From Acidobacteriota bacterium (lineage in GTDB: Bacteria > Acidobacteriota > Thermoanaerobaculia > Multivoradales > JAHZIX01), in assembly GCA_034211275.1 (NCBI GenBank), contig JAXHTF010000033.1, positions 1 through 45,802 of the forward strand: a DNA stretch of 45,802 bases, read 5' to 3'. The notes under the pieces are model-generated. The model made no database searches. It was not told the DNA's origin and saw only the letters and a list, made by a program, of their open reading frames with translations. Position numbers and translations under genes: made by a program. Positions 10,477 to 19,600 of this stretch are shown here, one piece after another. Each line of letters begins with the position of its first letter. Position 1 is the first letter of the stretch.

Positions 10477-13400
10477 GAGGAGGGCTCGTCCTGGTCGGCG
10501 GACCCGCCGGCGATCCGGTTCATCAACTGGTCGAGGGATTGTTGGCTAATTTCCACTTGGGGGAAGTCGGAGGGGGTGAAGCCGCCGGCCTTCGGGTCCA
10601 GGCAATGGCTCACCAGGGTCTCCAGGTGCTCTTCCAGCGCCGCGGCCAGAGCCTCGACGGTGGCGGTTTCGAGCCGCCGGTCGTAGCTCCACAGCAAGTG
10701 CAGCCGGTCTTCCAGCGAGTAGACCAGCAGCTCGAGGGGGAAGGGCCGGGGATCCTCCGGGTGATGGAGAGTGCCCACCGGTGCGTCGAGAACCCGGATG
10801 CCGCTGGCGGCCAGCATGCGGTCGAGGCGTCCCAGATGGTTGAAGGCCACGGGCAGGCCCCGGGGGCTGGCGCCGCCGGCGCGCAGCTGCTGCCGTAGGC
10901 CCTCCTTCACCCTCGTGAGGTCGCCGCCGGGGTCGTCCTCGAAGCCGTCACCGAGCTTCAACTCGACGCCGGTGAGGCGGGTCAGCCAGCCGACGGTGCG
11001 GGCGAGGTTCCACTCCTCGCCGGCCTCGACCTCCTGGCCGGCGGCATCGCCGTGGCCGCCGTCGCGGCCGTGGCCCTCCAGGCACAGGCTGATGGTGTGC
11101 GTCCCGGGCTCCAGCTCGGCGGCGCGGTCCGCCAGGGTGCGGGCGAGGGCGGTGAGCAGGAGCTCGTCCGGGCGGGTGCCGTAGGCTTCGCCGGCCCGCT
11201 GGTAGAGATCCTCCGTCAGCTCCACCGGCAGCCGGCGGGAGAGTCGTTGGACCGCCGCCTCGCGGCCATCGGCTTCGGGATGATCGAGGAGGGGAGCGGG
11301 GGAGAGCTCATCCCGGGGCTCTGTGTCCATCCGAGAGCCCCGAGCCGTCCGGGAGCCCCGGGCCCACAGGGCGAAGGGGGTGGCCGGGGTCAGAGCTCGG
11401 TCTGGTTCCTCCGCCAGCGCCAGCAGCTCCTCCGCCAGGACGGCGCAGGAGACGGTGTCTGCCACCAAGTGGTGGACTACCAGCAGCAGGCGTTGGGGGA
11501 CGGCTTCGCCGGTGGGGCTCGCCGAAGATTCCGGCAGCTCTGCCAGCATCAACCGCAGCAGTGAGCTCTCCTGCCGATGCGCCAGATCGAAACCTCCCTG
11601 GAGCGCGTCCGCCGCCGCTTCCAGCTCCTGGTCGAGCTCCGACGGCGGCAGCTGGCGGAGGTCCCGCACCGTCACCGCCGGGGCCGCCGCCTCGCCGTGG
11701 AGCTGCTGGTGGAGCTCCGCACCGTCGCCCTCGAAGGAGAGGCGTAGGGCATCGTGGCGTTGCACCAGGCGTGCCGCCGCGGTGTGCAGGCTCTCCACGG
11801 TCAGACGCCGCGGCGCCACCACCCACAGGGCCAGATTCCAATGCTCGGGATGTTCCAGGGGCAGCTCGAAGAACCATCGCTGGGTGGTGGTCAGGGGGAC
11901 CGGTCCGGGGGGCGCCTCCACAGGACCGCGCTCTTCCTCCAGCTCCGCCACCGTCGCCAGGCGGGCGATGGTGGGGTGGGTGAAGATGGCCTCCGGCTGC
12001 AGCCGAATCCCCGCCTCGGCGGCCCGAGCAAGGGCTTGGATAGAAAGGATGGAGTCGCCGCCGAGGGCAAACCAATCGTCGTGGATGCCCACCCGCGGGC
12101 GGCCCAGGAGCTCCGCCCAGATGGCCGCCAGCCGTTCCTCTACGGCATCCCGAGGCTGGTCGTCGAGCTCCGCAGTCTGCTCCTCCGAGAGCAGATCGAG
12201 GAGCGCGCCGCGGTCCACCTTGCCGCGGTCGGTGAGGGGCAGCTGGGCTATCGGCACGATGCGCGCCGGCAGCAGGTTCGCCGGCAGCCGCTCCGCCAGG
12301 GCGCCGCGGAGCTCTTCTTCAGTCTGTTTCGAGACCGCGAAGGCGACGAGCTGGATGCCCTCACCGCCGGGGCTGGGGCGGGTAGTCACCGCGGCGGATT
12401 CGATCTCCGGCAGGGCGGTGAGGGCGGCTTCGATCTCTCCGGGCTCGACCCGTAGGCCTCGCACCTTGACCTGGCGGTCGAGGCGTCCGAGGAAATCCAA
12501 CGAGCCGTCCGGCAGGCGTCGGGCGCCGTCGCCGCTGTGGTAGAGCCGCGCTCCCGCCCCGCCGGCGGAGGCCTCGCTGGCGAAGGGATCGGGGCGGAAG
12601 GCGAGGGCGGTGGCCCGGGGATCGCCGAGATAGCCCCGGGCGAGGCCGTCGCCGCCGATGAGCAGCTCGCCGGGAACCCCCACCGGCTGCAGGTGGGCCC
12701 CGGCGGTGGCGCTGGCTACCACTACCCGGGTGCCCCCCAAGGGCCAGCCCAGGGAGACGCTGTCGGAGACCTCGTCCCCGGGCTCGAAGCGCCGGCAGGT
12801 GGTGAAGACCGTGGCCTCGGTGGGGCCGTAGCCGTTGATCACCGCCGGTGCCGAGCGGCCTTCCCCGACGGGCTCCCGGGCTACCCTCGCCAGCGCCGCC
12901 CGCACTGCCGGCGCTGCCAGCCGGTCCCCGCCGGCGAGGAGCTGGGGGACCTTCGCCAGGGCGTCGGGGTGCTTTTCCACCATCAGATGGAAGAGGCCGG
13001 CGGTGAGCCAGAGGGTGGTGACGCCATAGGCCTCGATGCCGCCGGTGATCTCCTCCAGTGAGCGCTGAGACCCGGCCGGCAGAGCGAGGGCGGCGCCGGT
13101 GGCGAGGGCTCCCCAGAGCTCCAGGGTCGAGGCGTCGAAGCTCGGTGGGGCGAGCTGGAAGAGCACCTCGCCGGGGCCCAGCCGCAGCACCGCCCGCGGG
13201 GTCCGCAGCCCTTGCAACAGCCGCACGACGGCGCCGTGGGGCACCGCCACCGCCTTGGGCCGGCCGCTGGAACCGGAGGTGAACATCAAGTAGGCCAGCT
13301 GGCTCGGGTCGGTGATGAGCGGCTCGAAAGGCGCCGCTTCCTCGCTGTCCGACGCCGGCGGCGAGTCCGACAGCTCCGGCATCAGCACCGTCCAGAGGTT

Positions 13401-15332
13401 TTCCTCGGCGTCCTCGAAGCCCTCCTCCGCCACCAGCACCGGCGGCGCCTCGGGAGCCGTTTGCCGGAGCAGGCCGAGGAGCTGCCGCCGGCGGGAGGCG
13501 GGATCCCGGGGGTCGAGGGGTACGGAATAGCCGCCGGCGAGCACCGTGCCGAGGATGGCCACCACCAGCTGCGGCGAGGTGGGCAGCAGGATGGGGACAG
13601 GCACCTCCGGCCCGACGCCGGCCCGGCGCAGGCGGTGGGCGAAGCGGCGGGCGAGGGCCGCCAGGGCGCGGTAGGTCAGGGTGGTGCTCGGTGGGCTCAG
13701 GTAGAGCGCCGGGGCTTCGGGATGGGCGTCGGCGGCTCGCAGGAAAAGCTCCGCCAGGTTGGGACGGGCTGCGGGCTCGGTCCCGCCTTGCCACTCCGTC
13801 AACAGCTGATGACGCTCCTGGGCGCTGAGCATGGGCAACTCCGCCAACGGCCTTTCGGGGTCCTCCAGAACCCCCTCCATCAGCCGCAGCAGATGGCCGG
13901 ACATGCGCTCGATGGTGCTCTGATCGAAGAGGTCCGTGGGGTATTCCCACCACCCCGCCATGGCCTCGTTACCCTCCCAAAAACCCAGGGTCAGGTCGTC
14001 CCGGGCGGTGCGGGTACCGGTCTGGCGGAAGTGGCGCAGCTCCAGCTCCTCGAAGTCCGGGTGGGTGATGCCGACGTTCTGCAGCACGAAGGTGACCTGG
14101 ACCAGGGGATTGCGCCGCAGGGTGCGGCGGTGCCAGAACTCTTCCACCAGCCGTTCGAAGGGCACTTCCTGATGGGCGAAGCTGGCCAGGCACATATCCC
14201 GCACCCGCTCCAGGAAGGTGCGGAAGGTCACTTCCCGGCCCCTCTGCTCCCGCAGGTCGAGGCGCAGCACGGCGATGTTGATAAAGAAACCGATGAGCTG
14301 TCGGGCGCTCTCCTGCTCCCGGGTCACCACCGGCGAGCCCACCAGCAGGTCCCGCTGGCCGCTGTAGCGGTGGAGCAGAGCGCCGAAGACCGCCAGGTAG
14401 AGCATGAAGGGGGTGACACCGTGGTGCCGGTGGAAGGCCTCCATGCGGGCGCTGAGCTGCGCCGGCAGCTGCACCGCGTAGCGCTCGCCGCGAAAGCTCT
14501 GGCGCGCCGGGCGGGGCCGGTCCGTAGGCAGCTCGAGGACCGTCGGTGCGCCGTCCAGCTGGCGCTTCCAGAATTCCATCTCCTTTTCCAGCCGCGGACC
14601 GGAGAAGCGCCGCCGCTGCCACACGGCGTAGTCATGGACCTGCACCGTCAGCTCCGGCAGCTGCGGGGGCCGGCCGGCCAGCCGGGCGTCGTAGAGCTCC
14701 GGTAGCTCCTGGAAGAAGAGGGCCATGGACCAGGCGTCGGTGACCAGGTGGGGCATGGTCACCGCCAGCAGGTGATCGCTGACCTCGTCCGCATCGACCC
14801 CCTGGGGAATCTCTTCCGGGTCTGGCATGCGCAGCAGGCTGAGCCGCGCCAGGGGCGGCTCCTCGAGGTCGAAGGGCTGACGCCCCTCGGCGGCGGTGAG
14901 GCGTTCCATCTCCGCCTCCGCCCGATCCCCGAGGCGAGAGAGATCGAGCACCCTCAGGGGCAACACCGGCAACTCTTCCGGCGGGATGGGGATCTGCACC
15001 GCCTGGCCGTCGACCTTGGTGAAGCGGGAGCGCAACACGGCGTGGCGTTGCACCAGCTGGTTCAGGCTCTGAGCCATGGGGCCATAGCGCAGCCGGCCCA
15101 CCAGCCGGCCGGCGAAGGGGATGTTGTAGGCCGCGGAGCCGGGGACCAGCTGGTCGATGAACCACAGCCGCTGCTGGCCGAAGGTCAGGGGATAGTGATC
15201 CGCGGCGGCGGCCCGGGGGATCTCGCCGCCGACCTCGTCCAGGCCTTCCTTGCGCAGCCGTAGCTCCAGCAGGCGGCGCTTTTCCGGCGGCAGGGCGGCG
15301 ATGCGCTTTTCCAGCAGGTCCGAGCTCTTCAT
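10473..15332 (-). CDS. Nonribosomal peptide synthetase module, C-A-T-E
   Basis: A 1619-residue single module. Residues 1-35 are a basic helical segment (LPPEKRRLLELRL) nearly identical to the N-terminus of the upstream monooxygenase gene, so probably a docking helix. Then C (about 46-480), A (about 520-1015; SGSSGRPKAV near 685, GDGARRLPDG, VKVRGLRVEPGEIE, NGYGPTEAT), T (LGGDSILSI, Ser1094) and E (about 1130-1560; HHLVADTVSC at 1287, RTVGWLTRL, FNHLGR). The C active-site motif reads PHLVTDA instead of HHxxxDG; the second, catalytic His195 and the Asp are kept. The E motif has Cys where Trp is usual. The by-eye code DALWLGGVF is close to the valine code DAFWIGGTF, so a branched aliphatic residue, made D, is my guess. 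By position it condenses its residue onto the polyketide-extended chain. ATG start with AGGAGG 7 nt upstream, overlapping the previous stop (ATGA). Confidence 0.96.
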   Translation of the reverse strand: MKSSDLLEKRIAALPPEKRRLLELRLRKEGLDEVGGEIPRAAAADHYPLTFGQQRLWFIDQLVPGSAAYNIPFAGRLVGRLRYGPMAQSLNQLVQRHAVLRSRFTKVDGQAVQIPIPPEELPVLPLRVLDLSRLGDRAEAEMERLTAAEGRQPFDLEEPPLARLSLLRMPDPEEIPQGVDADEVSDHLLAVTMPHLVTDAWSMALFFQELPELYDARLAGRPPQLPELTVQVHDYAVWQRRRFSGPRLEKEMEFWKRQLDGAPTVLELPTDRPRPARQSFRGERYAVQLPAQLSARMEAFHRHHGVTPFMLYLAVFGALLHRYSGQRDLLVGSPVVTREQESARQLIGFFINIAVLRLDLREQRGREVTFRTFLERVRDMCLASFAHQEVPFERLVEEFWHRRTLRRNPLVQVTFVLQNVGITHPDFEELELRHFRQTGTRTARDDLTLGFWEGNEAMAGWWEYPTDLFDQSTIERMSGHLLRLMEGVLEDPERPLAELPMLSAQERHQLLTEWQGGTEPAARPNLAELFLRAADAHPEAPALYLSPPSTTLTYRALAALARRFAHRLRRAGVGPEVPVPILLPTSPQLVVAILGTVLAGGYSVPLDPRDPASRRRQLLGLLRQTAPEAPPVLVAEEGFEDAEENLWTVLMPELSDSPPASDSEEAAPFEPLITDPSQLAYLMFTSGSSGRPKAVAVPHGAVVRLLQGLRTPRAVLRLGPGEVLFQLAPPSFDASTLELWGALATGAALALPAGSQRSLEEITGGIEAYGVTTLWLTAGLFHLMVEKHPDALAKVPQLLAGGDRLAAPAVRAALARVAREPVGEGRSAPAVINGYGPTEATVFTTCRRFEPGDEVSDSVSLGWPLGGTRVVVASATAGAHLQPVGVPGELLIGGDGLARGYLGDPRATALAFRPDPFASEASAGGAGARLYHSGDGARRLPDGSLDFLGRLDRQVKVRGLRVEPGEIEAALTALPEIESAAVTTRPSPGGEGIQLVAFAVSKQTEEELRGALAERLPANLLPARIVPIAQLPLTDRGKVDRGALLDLLSEEQTAELDDQPRDAVEERLAAIWAELLGRPRVGIHDDWFALGGDSILSIQALARAAEAGIRLQPEAIFTHPTIARLATVAELEEERGPVEAPPGPVPLTTTQRWFFELPLEHPEHWNLALWVVAPRRLTVESLHTAAARLVQRHDALRLSFEGDGAELHQQLHGEAAAPAVTVRDLRQLPPSELDQELEAAADALQGGFDLAHRQESSLLRLMLAELPESSASPTGEAVPQRLLLVVHHLVADTVSCAVLAEELLALAEEPDRALTPATPFALWARGSRTARGSRMDTEPRDELSPAPLLDHPEADGREAAVQRLSRRLPVELTEDLYQRAGEAYGTRPDELLLTALARTLADRAAELEPGTHTISLCLEGHGRDGGHGDAAGQEVEAGEEWNLARTVGWLTRLTGVELKLGDGFEDDPGGDLTRVKEGLRQQLRAGGASPRGLPVAFNHLGRLDRMLAASGIRVLDAPVGTLHHPEDPRPFPLELLVYSLEDRLHLLWSYDRRLETATVEALAAALEEHLETLVSHCLDPKAGGFTPSDFPQVEISQQSLDQLMNRIAGGSADQDEPSS
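11331..11366. repeat. 18-bp imperfect tandem duplication in E domain
   Basis: Two copies of an 18-bp unit with four differences, encoding TARGSR and WARGSR in a loop of the epimerisation domain after HHLVADTVSC. In frame. Confidence 0.65.
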
Positions 15333-16657
15333 CGGATACCCTCCTGGGGCGTCCTTGCCCCGGATGCTCGTGCGTCGGAGACCCGAGCCCCGGATGCCTC
15401 GGCGGCGGTGGGGTGATGCCGCCGGACCACGGCCGCCAGGCGTTCCAGGCTCGCCATCACCCGCTCCGGTTCCAGGCCGAAGTCCACCAGGCAGGCGATC
15501 TCGTTGACCCCTAGCCGGGCCAGATAGTTGATCAGCGGCGTCACCGATTCGGCGGTGCCGATGAGGGAGGCGGCGCGGGTGTAGTGCTCGAAGGCCAGGG
15601 GGATGAGGGCCTCCAGATCGGTCTCGTCGATGCCCTCGACGGTGAGGAAGGAGTCGCGCTGCTGGAGATGGCTGCGCAAATAATCCCCCAGCGGCTCGCG
15701 GGTCGCTTCCTGGGCCGCCGCCAACGACTCGTCGAGGTAGGTGTGGAGCATGAGGGTGACTTTGCCTTCGCCGCCCGCGCCGCCGCCGCCGTCCTCGCCC
15801 AGGGCGTCCTCGCGGGCAGCGCGGTAGCGGCGGATCTTCTCCTCCAGATCGGGGAAGGGCTGGCTACCCAGGGAGGAGAGGAGGTGGGTGTCCAGCTCTC
15901 CCGCCTGCTCCCAGGTGCGAGTGTTGCCGGAGCTGGTGGTCCACACCGGCAGCTCTTCCCGCACGGGCCGCGGCAGGGTGCGCACCTCGATGGTCTCGCC
16001 GGCGCCGTTGCGCCGTTCGATGGCGTCGCCGCGCCACAGGGTGCGCAAGTCTTCCAGATGCCGCACCAAGACTTCCTTACGGTCCTCATAGTCCTGGGGC
16101 CGCAGGATGAAGTCGTCGGGGTGCCAGCCGGCGGCGCAGGCGATGGCGGCGCGGCCGCCGGAGAGGTTGTCCACCACCGCCCATTCCTCCGCCAGCCGCA
16201 CCGGGTCGTGGAGCGGCAGCACCACCGAGCCGGCGCGGATCTCGATGCGCTCGGTGATGCTGGCCAGGGCGCTGGCGAGGAGCGAAGGATTGGGGTAGAG
16301 ACCGCCGAAGTCTTGGAAGTGGCGCTCGGGGGTCCAGACGGCGGTGAAACCGTGGCGGTCGGCGAAGCGGGCACTGTCTAGGAGCAGCTGATAGCGGCCG
16401 GGACGGGCGCCGCCGGAGCCGTCGGCGGAGAAGAAGAAGAGGCTCATCTCCATGGGCGCCGGCGGTGCCGAGGGATCCGGCTGGGCGAGCTCCGACGGCA
16501 GCTGGAGGGCGCCGCCGGGATCCGCCTCCGGCGAGCCTTCCGGCTTCCGGCGGCCGCCCTCGGGGCTCAGTCCTTCGCGCTTCAGACGCAGCTCCAGCAG
16601 CCGGCGCTTGTCCGGCGGCAGCGATGCCAGGCGTCGTTGCAGCTCGTCGGAGCTCAT
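15329..16657 (-). CDS. Luciferase-like flavin monooxygenase of natural-product type, with docking-like N-terminus
   Basis: 442 residues. Residues 69 to about 405 match the family of FMN-dependent luciferase-like monooxygenases tied to NRPS/PKS clusters: WTPERHFQDFGGLYPNP, RAGSVVLPLHDP, EEWAVVDNLSGGRA, AGWHPDDF and PRPVREELPVW are its hallmark blocks. In known systems these act on carrier-bound chains, usually to hydroxylate; the exact reaction here is unknown. Residues 1-30 carry a helical, basic segment (LPPDKRRLLELRLKREGL) almost repeated at the start of the next synthetase. A Pro/Gly/Glu linker (about 31-68) joins it to the enzyme, and the C-terminus is an Ala/Arg/Ser tail. The gene lies between the PKS module and the C-A-T-E synthetase, so its likely substrate is the ketoreduced acyl chain on the PKS ACP. 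Start chosen at ATG 16657 after GGAGGAAGG, overlapping the PKS stop (ATGA); the frame is open further upstream, but that part only shadows the PKS. Confidence 0.93.
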   Translation of the reverse strand: MSSDELQRRLASLPPDKRRLLELRLKREGLSPEGGRRKPEGSPEADPGGALQLPSELAQPDPSAPPAPMEMSLFFFSADGSGGARPGRYQLLLDSARFADRHGFTAVWTPERHFQDFGGLYPNPSLLASALASITERIEIRAGSVVLPLHDPVRLAEEWAVVDNLSGGRAAIACAAGWHPDDFILRPQDYEDRKEVLVRHLEDLRTLWRGDAIERRNGAGETIEVRTLPRPVREELPVWTTSSGNTRTWEQAGELDTHLLSSLGSQPFPDLEEKIRRYRAAREDALGEDGGGGAGGEGKVTLMLHTYLDESLAAAQEATREPLGDYLRSHLQQRDSFLTVEGIDETDLEALIPLAFEHYTRAASLIGTAESVTPLINYLARLGVNEIACLVDFGLEPERVMASLERLAAVVRRHHPTAAEASGARVSDARASGARTPQEGIR

Positions 16658-19600
16658 CCTTCCTCCTCCGCCAGCAGAGCTTCCACTTCTTCCGGTGACA
16701 GGTTCTCGATCTCCGCCAGGAGCTCGTCCATGCGCGCCGCCTCGGCCTGTTTTTGGGCCTTCTCGGAGTCGATTTCTCGGGCCAAGGCGGTGGCGGTGCG
16801 GGCTTCGAAAAAGGTGCGCAGGGGCATTTCCACGTCGAGCTCGGCACGCAGCTTGGAGATCACCTGCAATCCCACCAGCGAGGAGCCGCCGAGCATGAAG
16901 AAATCGTCGTCCAGCCCCACCGCTTCGACCCCCAGGAGCTCCTGCCAGATGGCCACCACCGTTTCCTCGGTGGCGGTTTCCGGGGCTCGATAGGGGGCCT
17001 GGTGGGTGGTGGTACGGGCGTTGCCCGCGCCGCCTCCCGCCGCCTCCCGGCCGGCGCGGCTCCACTGCCGGCGCCGGGTCTCCAAGTCGCCGGTGGCCAC
17101 CGCCAACCGCCGCGGGCCGCCGGGGCCGCCGGGGCCGCCGGCGAGGGCAGCCAGAACGCGGTCGACGCTGTCCAACAATTCGTCGTCGTCGAGGGTGAGG
17201 GCACTTTGGGCCGCCCCCAGAGAGCCCGCTCCGAGAGATCCGGCGGCCAGCGAGTCCGCACCCTCCAGGGGGGCTTCCCAGCCTTCCCAATTGACGCTGC
17301 ACCAGGGCAGGCGGCCGGCGCGGCGCTCGGCGAAGGCGTCTACGGCGGCGTCCGCCGCTGCGTAGGCCGCCAGCCCCAAGCCGCCCAGGATCGGGGCCAA
17401 GGAGGTGGCCACCACCGCCGTCGCCGGGCTTGGATCCTGCTCCGCCAGCAGCCGGTCGAGGAGCTGCAGTCCCCGCACCTTGGGCCGCCGGTGCACCCGC
17501 AGGAAGTCGCCGCCGGTCTCGGCGACGGTTTGATAGGGGGTGGGGAAGGGGGCTTCGGGGCTGTCGTCGCCGCCAAAGCCGGCGCAGTGGAAGACGGCGT
17601 CGTAGCCACCGAAGCGCTCCCGTCCCGTCGCCAGGGCTGCGGAGAGCTGGTCCGCGTCGGCGACGTCCGCCGCGAGCACTGCGACGGATTCCAGGCTCTC
17701 CAACCGGCGCTTCTCGGCAGCGCTGGGGCTTCGGGGGTCGAGGAGGCTCAGGCGGGCGCCGCAGCGGCGCTGCAGATGCTCCGCTAGCAGGAGCCCGAAG
17801 TGCCCCAGGCCGCCGGTGATGAGGACGTGGGCGCCGGCGGGCAGCAGAGCCGCCTCCGCCGCCGGCGCCGGCAGTGGGAAGGCGCCGAGGTGCAGGTGCC
17901 AGCGATGGGCTCCACGGAACGCCAGAATCTCCGCCTGGGTGTCGGCTTCGGCGCGCTGGAGCTCCTCCAGCAGCAGTCGCTGGATCTCCCGGGAGATTCC
18001 GTCGCCGTTAGGGGCGGGCAGGTCCAGGAGCCGGCAGTGGAGGTTGGAGTGTTCCTGGGGGATGCAGCGCAGCAGACCCGCGAGAGCGGCGGGCTGGGAG
18101 GTTGGATTGGCATCCGGTCCTGCGCTGGTCTTCGCACCTGCTCCCCCCGCCGCTTCGGTGCCCAGAACCCCCAGAGCTCCGTGGGTTACCACCGTCAGGC
18201 GAACGGTCTCCCGATGGACCTCCTGCGCCAGGCCGTGGACCAGGTGCAGCAGGTGCTCCTGAGCTTCGGCGCCGTCCGCCGCCGGTGCAGTCGGCGGCGT
18301 GGTCAGGAGAGCCACGTCGGTAGGGGTTCCGGAGCCTTCGGCGAGCTCTCGGAACAGCTCCCGGGCTTGGTCTGAGCTTTCCGGTGCCGGGCTGGTCGGT
18401 GCTGGATGCGCTACGGTTCCGAGGCCGGCGGCCAACGAGGTCGTCCACTCCTGTTCCGGCGCTCCGCCGGTCGTGAGCAGCAGCCATCGGCGGGGAGATG
18501 GCTCGTCCGGCTCCTCGACAGCCACCGGCGGCTCGGTGACGCTCTGCCAGCCGGGGGCGTAGAACCAACTTTCCCGGTCCGCCCGCTTGCCCCGCTCGGG
18601 CGCGCTCACCGGGGTGGTGGCCTCGACCCAATAGCTCTGGCGTTGGAAGGGATAGAGGGGCAGAGGGACTCGGCGACGGTAGGGCTCCGGGCGATGCGGC
18701 TCCGGGCGATGGGGCTCCGGGAGCCGCAGCTCCGAGGTCAGGGCCTCCAGGCGCACCGGCACCCCGTCCACCCACAGGGCGGCGGAGGCCTCCAGGATCA
18801 CGGTGGCGTCGTCCCGGGGATCCTGCGGATGGCGCCCGCCGGAGGCCGCACGCTGGCCGTTCTCGAAGGCCGGCTGCTGGCGCATCAGAGTGGTGAGGGC
18901 CTCGCCGGGGCCGAGCTCCAGGAGCCGCCTCCCCTTGCCGGCGGCCCCTTCCAAGAGCGCCGCCGCAGCGGCGGAGAATCGCACCGGCTGACGCAGCTGG
19001 CGGGCCCAATACTCCGGGTCGGTGGCGTCGTAGGCGGAGATCCAAGTGCCGGTGACGCAGGAGAGGAAAGCCTTGGTCGGAGCCTGCCGGGGGACCGTCG
19101 CCACCCGCTGCGCGAAGTCCTCGAGGAGGGGGTCGAGGTCGGGGGAGTGGAAGGCCCGGTCGACGTGCAGCCGGCGATGGTGGACCTGTTCCTCCTCCAG
19201 AGCTTCCAGCAGAGCGTCCAGGGCCTCCGGTGGGCCGCCCACGGCACACACCGCGGGGCCGTTGACCGCCGCCAGGTGGATCGCGGGGTGACGTTCCAGC
19301 CACGAAGCCAGCTCCTCCTCTGGCAGCTGCACCGTGGCCATGGCCCCCGGCGGCAGCGAGGCCATCAGACGACCGCGTTCCGCCACCAACTCCAGGGCGT
19401 CGCGCCAGTGAAAGACTCCGGCGAGGCTGGCGGCGAGGTACTCGCCCACGGAATGGCCCAGGAGCACTCCCGCCTCGACCCCCCAAGAGGCCCACAGCCT
19501 CGATGCGGCATAGCCGACGCTGAAGATCGCCGGCTGGGTGACGGCGGTGCTCGCCAGGACACTGGCGGCTCGCTCCTCGGCACCCGGCTCGGGAAAGAGC

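Noticed and set aside
16658-17302. In-frame upstream extension of the monooxygenase gene
   Set aside because: It only shadows the PKS KR-ACP region and lacks homology; ATG 16657 has a ribosome binding site and starts the docking-like helix.
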